Assembly: GCA_015501595.1 (NCBI GenBank)
Contig: JADNRX010001061.1
Coordinates: 1 to 15,272 of the forward strand
Length of the DNA: 15,272 nucleotides
Reading direction: 5' to 3'
DNA from: Hymenopellis radicata
Taxonomy: Eukaryota; Basidiomycota; Agaricomycetes; Agaricales; Physalacriaceae
The translations under genes were made by a program, and so were the position numbers. Positions 10,075-15,272 of the stretch are shown one piece after another. How positions within the stretch are numbered: position 1 is the stretch's first letter; every line of letters starts with the position of its first letter. The notes beneath the pieces are model-generated. The model was given only the letters and a program-made list of their open reading frames with translations, searched no databases and was not told where the DNA came from.

Positions 10075-10755
10075 TCAACTGGACATCGGCTGTTCTTCGA
10101 ATACAATGGCGATATCGCAGCCCTTGGACTCGAGCCATCTCTCCCACATCTTCTTAAACCGTCTGCTCATCTTCTTCGTCCCCAAGAACACCGTCTCGTC
10201 AGTTTGCATTCGCGAAATTCGATGCATCTCTCTTCTATCGCGAACGCTATAGCGCATCTTCAAGATGCTCGCATCTCTTATTGTCGGATGTGCCTGTACC
10301 GCCTTCAATTCTCAACTTTGGAAAAGGAGTCGTAAAATACGTACCTTTGACCTCGGAAACACCATACGATGCCATTTGCAGAATGCCTTTGAAGGCAGAT
10401 TGTACTCTGTAGCCTCGCTCGTGGCTCCCGGGGTGAAGGCAGGAGGGGCAGGCGTGTAGGAAGAGAGCGCCGGGACCTGTGTCGCGTCGACGCCACAAAA
10501 GTACCGCGCATCGCTCGTGAACAGGTATTCGTGCGATCGACGCGCCGCGTCCCAGTATCGCTGCTCCGCTTTCTCGCTTCCGTATGTATTAATGCATGTG
10601 GCTCCCGCTGGGAACCAGATTCGAGCGCGGATGCGGCGGTACAAGGCCTGGAGTCCGCGCCGCCACGAGGCCAGCACGTTCAGCAAGCTGGGGGAGAAAT
10701 GGGATCGGAGGCGCTGGCGGAGGAGACAGCAGATCATGTTGGATACGTGGAGCAT
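10075..10755 (-). CDS. Hypothetical protein, two exons, 209 aa
   Basis: I do not recognise the family. Exon 1 (10345-10755) and exon 2 (10075-10293) are joined by a 51-nt intron (GTACGT...ACAG, 10294-10344) in phase 0. The start chosen is the ATG at 10753-10755; the frame is open a little further upstream (to about 10815) but without an ATG. The N-terminal half is rich in Leu, Arg and aromatics (LLRQRLRSHFSPSLLNVL, RARIWFPAGATCINTYG, DAARRSHEYLFTSDARYF). A Pro-rich linker (PALSSYTPAPPAFTPG) follows, and the C-terminal exon is basic and helical (TKKMSRRFKKMWERWLES), ending EEQPMSS. Codons favour G/C in third position in exon 1, which supports coding on this strand. No signal peptide or membrane span is obvious. 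The plus-strand frame opposite exon 1 is also open, so strand choice is an inference. Confidence 0.5.
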
Positions 10756-10846
10756 GATGGTGGTGGGAGGGTCAAGAAAGAGGCGCGCATGTTCAGACAA
10801 GGTAAGTTGGCTTTAAAGTTTGCCTTGCTGTGATCTTGTTGTGCAG

Positions 10847-11835
10847 TTACAAGAAGGCGGTGTACGTCATGCCCTTGAGCCATTTCCGTTCCGGCATGTT
10901 CCGCTGCTATTGTGTAAGTTTGTCGGCAGTTGATGATGATCGCTTAGAATTGTGGCGCAAGATGCAGCCCTGGAGTGTACCCTTGGCGGAGCTCCCTGAA
11001 CTTGCCCTAGACTATCACCCCATTTCATGTGTCAAAGACCTCCTCATCCTGGAACGGTAGGTACTGGCGTCGCGTACAATGCCGTCAAAGTCACTAAATC
11101 ACACTACTTACCTGAGTACTTTTGGCACTCCTAGCAACTCTAATCCTAGTCTACGTTCAATTATGGTCGGAGCACAAAAGATCAAAGACACTTCGCCCTC
11201 TATCAACTTGGGCCTTTGTTCAAAACAAATGCTCCTCTTTGTTCTGATCGAACAAAGGACCAGCGCGCCATGGTCTTCAGATATAAAATCATTCATCACC
11301 ACGCACCTTCCCTCAAGCCACTCGCAAACAAATTATGGGACAAGAACTGTACAGCATCCAAATAGCAAAGTGCGTCGTCCGGGCTGATTCCGAGTGCCTG
11401 CCTGACTGACTCGAGTGGCCAGAAAAGAAGAAGCTGCTCGCAGAGCGAAACAGCGTGCTGCTCTGTAAGCCCCGTCAAATGTTCTCAGTGGCACAACCAG
11501 AAATACTCAACGAATACATGCCTATTAATTTTACAGCATTGGCCGCCGAGAGTAAGTCAAAAGCCATCGCGTACTGGTCTAATATTTAATGGCCATCGCC
11601 GTGCAGACCCCATAGCCGCGACATTCAAAGGAGCGAGGACCAGCCTCGGTCGTTGGACAGGCAAGTGCTCAATGTCCTTGTCAATGTATACAAATTTATT
11701 CAAGACGCACAATAGCTTCCGGCGTGGCGGAATACGCGCACGACAAAACAACGTCCTACCACCGTACTTACCATCTTTCCCGCCGCGCCATCTGATGCTG
11801 ACTTGTTTTGTCTAGCCGCGGCAGAGTGGATTTGA
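10847..11835 (+). pseudogene. Probable broken multi-exon gene, family unknown
   Basis: Plus-strand exon-like blocks with sensible splice sites read as one protein only if indels are allowed. Block 1 follows an intron at 10802-10846 (GTAAGT...GTGCAG) and reads GGVRHALEPFPFRHVPLLL; after a frame change near 10930 it continues DDDRLELWRKM and LPELALDYHPISCVKDLLIL to a TAG at 11058-11060. Block 2 (11150-11348) reads STFNYGRSTKDQRHFALYQ to HHHAPSLKPLANKLWDKN. Block 3 (11416-11464) reads ARKEEAARRAKQRAAL. A 15-nt micro-exon (11537-11551) and blocks 11607-11660, 11716-11763 and 11816-11835 join in phase as LAAENPIAATFKG, ARTSLGRWTASGVAEYAHDK and TTSYHPAAEWI, then TGA. Introns here include GTAAGT...GTGCAG (11552-11606), a GC-AG candidate (11661-11715) and GTACTT...TCTAG with CTGAC (11764-11815). 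Breaks: near 10930, between 11057 and 11150, and the phase at 11464/11537. I do not recognise the family. A shadow minus-strand reading exists at 11106-11567. Confidence 0.35.
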
Positions 11836-11866
11836 GGGACGCAGTACCGAATGGCCTATCAGACAT

Positions 11867-12163
11867 ATGGTTTCTATTGATGAGAGCGAACTTGTTGAGA
11901 TAGATGAAGATGACTTCGTTGAGGTAGATGAAGATGACTTTGAATTTGTCGAGGTGGATGAAGATGACTTCATTGAGATAGATGAAGATGAGTTCTGGGC
12001 GGGGGAAGCGACTACTGAAGACAGCCAGTCTGAATCTGAATCCGAAGGAATGATAGAGGAAGCTCAGCATTTCATGGTCCGGCGGTCGCCTGTCGTCTTC
12101 ACCAGCAGACCGGATCAGGGGAACGATAGGCCCAGCCTCAGAGAGCCGTCCACAAGAAGATAG
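11867..12163 (+). CDS. Small acidic repeat protein (98 aa)
   Basis: An ORF of 98 codons from the ATG at 11867 to TAG. Residues 10-43 hold four copies of an eight-residue unit, VE(I/V)DEDDF, with a two-residue insert (EF) between copies 2 and 3. A Ser/Glu-rich stretch (DSQSESESEG) and a basic Arg-rich C-terminus follow. I do not recognise the family. The frame is open upstream to the splice acceptor at 11815, so these residues could instead be the last exon of the preceding locus in another phase, for example through a block reading NTRTTKQRPTT. The opposite strand is also open across the repeat, but it reads as Ile/Tyr/Asn-rich sequence unlike a normal protein. The ORF converges on the Iml2-like gene with about 100 bp between stop codons. 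Whether it is translated is uncertain. Confidence 0.35.
   Translation: MVSIDESELVEIDEDDFVEVDEDDFEFVEVDEDDFIEIDEDEFWAGEATTEDSQSESESEGMIEEAQHFMVRRSPVVFTSRPDQGNDRPSLREPSTRR
11894..11995 (+). repeat. Four 24-bp direct repeats
   Basis: Units lie at 11894-11917, 11918-11941, 11948-11971 and 11972-11995, with a 6-bp insert between units 2 and 3. All four share the core GATGAAGATGA and differ mostly by single substitutions, several at codon third positions of the acidic reading frame. Confidence 0.9.
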
Positions 12164-12265
12164 TCGTGTACAATACCTGGTATATATATGTAGAAGCAAA
12201 TCGTAAATACAACATTAAATGTAGCGCAATAGAAGATACAGCACTCATTAAATCATCAACGGAGA

Positions 12266-14656
12266 TCAACGCTCAGCCCTCTTCGTTAGACCCTCAACAG
12301 CGGCCCGTGTTTTCATGTGAAGTGCGTTCTGCATGACCGAGTAAGTATCGCCACTGGCTAAGCAGACAGCATGCATACCTCTAAAGAATAGCGCCCTTTT
12401 CGCCCACTGGGTCCAACTTCTAGGTACCTCCCGGACAGGACTAGATCAAATTGTTCATGAGCCTCTGCATCCCGTGCTTGGCATGCGAACAATCGACCGA
12501 GTTCGTAGTCTGCGTCGACGTCAATGAAAGGTACAGAAGATTGTACGAAGAGAGGCAGAAACATACGTGCGTAGTACACAACATGGTGATCATACTCAAT
12601 CTTCGGTCCATGCCGAAAGACCTCCTTGAACGAAATTTCAGCTTTGCGAGCTGCATCCTCTGGAGACATCGGCTCGTGCGAGCTTTCAGAGGAGAAAATA
12701 ACAGCGTCAGAATCCTGAATCGCAAATCAGCCTTTCAAGTTCTCCCGACGGCTTCGTAGGAAACTCACGGCGAAAGCCAAGAAGCGCAAACAGACGCCCT
12801 CCAAGAACCTCACGAGGCATATATCGTCCCAGTAGCCCTGCCTGTAGTGCGAGTTCTTCGGCTCCGCATCCAGATTCTTGAGGGCTCCGTCAACCTCAGA
12901 CAACATGTGGACCAGTACATTTCTGGGTGCATGCGCAATGGCAAGGAACCAATACGCCATTTCTAATGCCGGTAGTACGAGGCGGTTCTCTATGCAAACC
13001 TCATGAACACAACGAAGATGGGCAATGAAAAGGACTCGCCTTGGAGAATGAACTTTCTCGCCTTGCGCGCCACAAGCTTCTCTAATGGGATAGATTTACC
13101 TGCGCGCATAAGAAGGTTTACAAAACAGGAAGACTGAGATGGCTTACCAGCGATCTTTTGTCGTAGGTCCGGTATGGTCTTCATTAGCGCAATTACATTG
13201 TTCCTAGACTCTTCAGACTTGTCTCCTTCGTCCTGATTAACGCGATATGTGCAAACCGCGTAACCATAGGCATATACCGCTTTACTCCATCCACCCCCTT
13301 CGTGTAGGCGCTTCCACTCCTCCATGGAGTTCCGTATGTCGAAGAGCGCAAGGTATCCAATGGCGCGTTCCCAATATGATATAGCCGCGAGTCTGGCGAA
13401 CTGTTGATGAGCCTCTTTACCGCCATCGTGCGACGATCCCATCTCTTCAAGAACGTCCAACGCGGTCTGATGGAACCTGATCGCGTCAGCTGGCCTGCTC
13501 TGTAACAACGCCATCCTGCCCTGCGCGAACAGGTAGAATGGCCCTCTCGGGAAGCGTTGTGCATAGTACTTGATGAGACGCGAAGCGGTGGGTAAAGAGA
13601 CGCCAATGGTAGTGAAAGAGGATAGGACAAGGTGAAAGGCGAGGAGTATCATGTCGCATATGGGACGTCGAACACCTTCTTTGGCCTTGTCTATTGATGG
13701 TGGAGAGGAGTCGTCATCCGGTGCCTTTCCGCCCCAACCACCAGCGCGACCGAGTACTTGTAAACCCTCGGCTCGACTAGCATGGTATCCGAAGAGCTCG
13801 ACGATACTCTGAAGCTTGCCCGGGAGGAGAGACAGGATTAAAGTGCTAAGGCCATATCCGAGGTATACTCCTGAGCGGAAGTGGGCGTCCAGAGACGGAT
13901 CTTCTTTGCCGGGATGCGACGTGGCCCAAGCCGTGTCAGAAATCTGAATGAACCGGTACAGCGAGCGATATATCGCGATAGTAGTCCGCATATTGAGTCT
14001 GAATGGCCAAGTCAACAAATAGTAAAAACAAGTAATTGAAAACTCACGCCTCTTTGATGAACGCCATCCAGTCACCAGAGTAGACCACGCCAAGCATGGC
14101 TTTCTCAGAGAGCGCCTCAGCGTAGACAAGCTCAGCGTGCCGTTCCATCGGGGTCATACCGCGGATCCACGCTATGTCGCTGCCCTCTCCACCCGTGAAT
14201 GCCGATGCTACCGTTGTCGTTAGGCCCGTCAGACGCGACGTTAGGCCCGCCTTGCGTCGGTGCAACTGGGCAACATATGCTCCGTGTTTTGTGTGCCCGA
14301 TGGCCGCGACAATGTCCTCGTCGGCGTACGTCATGAAGGCCTTGACGCATTGTATGAGTCCATAGCCTGTCGACATGTACATGCGCTGTCTATGGGCGCT
14401 CAGGGCGACCGAAACGTCGAGGAGGCAGGTCAACGCACCGTTCCGGGTCGCTCGCTTCACAGTACCGCTCGCTCTCTACCATGTGCGACGCGAGAAAGAG
14501 CTCCAGGGCGTACACTACCGGTGGCAAGTCATCCAACGCATTGGCGCGCGCGTACGGCTGGGATATTGGGGGCGGTGTCTGGTCTATAATGGATTTGGGT
14601 ATCTCGGCCGTCCCATTGGGTATCGTTCCATTCGTCCTAGTTGCTTCGCTCGCCAT
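12266..14656 (-). CDS. Iml2-like TPR protein (DUF3808 family)
   Basis: Member of the Iml2/TTC39 family. Yeast Iml2 is linked to mitochondria and lipid droplets and to clearance of protein inclusions; the same role here is inferred. The eight-exon model joins in phase throughout: 14439-14656, 14048-14389, 13148-13998, 13040-13099, 12769-12989, 12567-12714, 12379-12509 and 12266-12328, giving 677 aa. The family's hallmarks appear in order: a short disordered N-terminus; YGLIQCVKAFMTYADEDI; GVYLGYGLSTLILSLLPGKL followed by VELFGYHASRAEGL; helical repeats with YYAQRFPRGPFYLFAQGRM; KSIPLEKLVARKARKF; NRLVLPALEMAYWFLAIAHA; YAHYELGRLFACQ; and the C-terminal NALHMKTRAAVEGL. Length is close to fungal Iml2 proteins. 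Intron 13-nt landmarks aside, intron 12990-13039 begins with GC (GCGAGT) rather than GT, and the first intron (14390-14438) uses GTGCGT. The start is the first in-frame ATG, and no break is seen. Confidence 0.88.
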
Positions 14657-14973
14657 CGTCGCTCGAGAAAAAGGGACCAGGGGGGATAGAAATAGAAATA
14701 AAATATGCCGTCAAGACTCCGGTAGTCAATGTGGGGAGGTCAATTCATATACTATCACGCGAAGATAAGCGGACGACTTGCAAACTGTATAACTCCAACG
14801 AGTGAGAACGAATGGAAGAGGAGCTAAAGGCTTTTAGTAGTTACTGGTAAAGGGGAGCTGTAAAGGAGTGTACTTACTTGTCACGCGTTCACTGCCGGCA
14901 TCGGTTGGATTTATGTAGAGTAATCCAAAATAGAACGCGCCAGTGAGGCGGAGTGAGGGATCAAGGATGTCAG
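14657..14973. promoter_or_regulatory. Upstream region of Iml2-like gene with inverted repeats
   Basis: No gene seen. This is the presumed promoter and 5' UTR of the minus-strand Iml2-like gene. It contains two nested inverted repeats: CGCGTTC (14884-14890) with GAACGCG (14933-14939), and TTGGATT (14905-14911) with AATCCAA (14922-14928). Equally, it is the 3' flank of the helicase fragment on the same strand, so the inverted repeats could belong to that element. Confidence 0.4.
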
Positions 14974-15229
14974 TCAAAGGATTGTGAGATTCAATAGGAT
15001 TGATTTATGTAACGACCTACCACCCAAGTTCTTCACCCTAGAATAATCAAGACTCTCAACCAACATCAGATCCGTTATTGCCTTCACTCGAGAAAGAGCG
15101 ACAAATGTCAGGCCGGAGTATGGATCGTTGAGACGCGCGCGGGTGGGGAGATAACAAGTGGCTGGGGTGCATGACATGCACGAATCAGACTGGCCGGCCT
15201 CACAAACTCCATGAATGCTCGCTGGCGCT
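14974..15229 (-). pseudogene. PIF1/Helitron-type helicase C-terminal fragment
   Basis: A minus-strand frame, open from about 15229 to the TGA at 14974-14976, contains SGLTFVALSRVKAITDLML followed by SLDYSRVKNLGGRSL. This matches the final helicase motif of PIF1-like DNA helicases, where a G(L/Q)(T)(F/Y)VALSRV block sits near the C-terminus. Such helicases in basidiomycetes occur both as cellular PIF1 relatives and as the helicase half of Helitron transposons. The sequence upstream of the motif (CTPATCYLPTRARLNDPYS) does not resemble the expected HKSQG-type motif well, and a TGA closes the frame at about 15230, so this is probably a truncated or decayed copy. The gene could continue past the window edge in another frame. 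No nuclease (Rep) domain is in view. Confidence 0.55.
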
Positions 15230-15272
15230 CGGAATCAAATATTTCCTAGTCGGATCTGTACATCGACGCGAC

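Noticed and set aside
11106..11567. Minus-strand gene model starting at 11565-11567 (MAFDLLSAANAVKLIGMYSLK) and running through LCEQLLLFWPLESVRQALG
   Set aside because: It is protein-like and has a usable 44-nt intron, but it changes frame near 11296-11302 and ends in an unsupported last exon. The plus-strand reading explains more splice sites and more blocks, so I kept that one, without being certain.
11768..12199. Minus-strand ORF with FIYLNEVIFI repeats
   Set aside because: The repeats are the mirror of the acidic 24-bp units and give an implausible composition; the plus frame is preferred.
4359..14656. A functional cluster linking the BCS1-like, SUN and Iml2-like genes
   Set aside because: The proteins act in different compartments and are common housekeeping-type genes; nothing in the sequence ties them together.
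1..15272. CRISPR arrays, rRNA, tRNA or bacterial operon features
   Set aside because: No regularly spaced repeats, no tRNA-like cloverleaf pattern that I could see, and the spliced eukaryotic genes exclude a bacterial operon layout.

Overview
The window looks like Agaricomycete-type basidiomycete DNA. The intact genes are cut by many very short spliceosomal introns (about 45-60 nt, mostly GT-AG with CTNAY-like branch sites), and the recognisable proteins are eukaryotic: a BCS1-like mitochondrial AAA ATPase, a SUN-domain nuclear-envelope protein and an Iml2-family (DUF3808) TPR protein. The Agaricomycete placement is an inference from intron size and gene style; no species is claimed.

Layout. 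1-1153: no gene recognised. 1154-2699 (-): a leucine-rich-repeat-like (F-box-type) gene whose frame does not close without at least one indel. 3075-3817 (-): remains of a hemerythrin (HHE) gene broken by stops and frameshifts. 4359-6263 (+): BCS1-like ATPase, six exons, 555 aa. 6642-9362 (+): SUN-domain protein, three exons, 873 aa. 9363-10074: non-coding as far as can be seen, with small hairpins and a TATA-like box. 10075-10755 (-): orphan two-exon gene, 209 aa. 10847-11835 (+): a string of coding-like exons with good splice sites whose frames do not all join, probably a broken gene. 11867-12163 (+): small, very acidic repeat ORF. 12266-14656 (-): Iml2-like gene, eight exons, 677 aa, with one GC-AG intron. 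14974-15229 (-): C-terminal scrap of a PIF1/Helitron-type helicase.

The intact genes look like unlinked housekeeping or organelle functions (mitochondrial inner membrane, nuclear envelope, mitochondrial/lipid-droplet proteostasis). Nothing indicates a cluster or a novel multi-gene system. The more interesting content is the decayed or unresolved material between them: the HHE pseudogene, the LRR locus, the broken plus-strand gene with its acidic-repeat neighbour, and the helicase fragment. All splice models were assembled by eye from frame continuity and consensus sites and have no transcript support.
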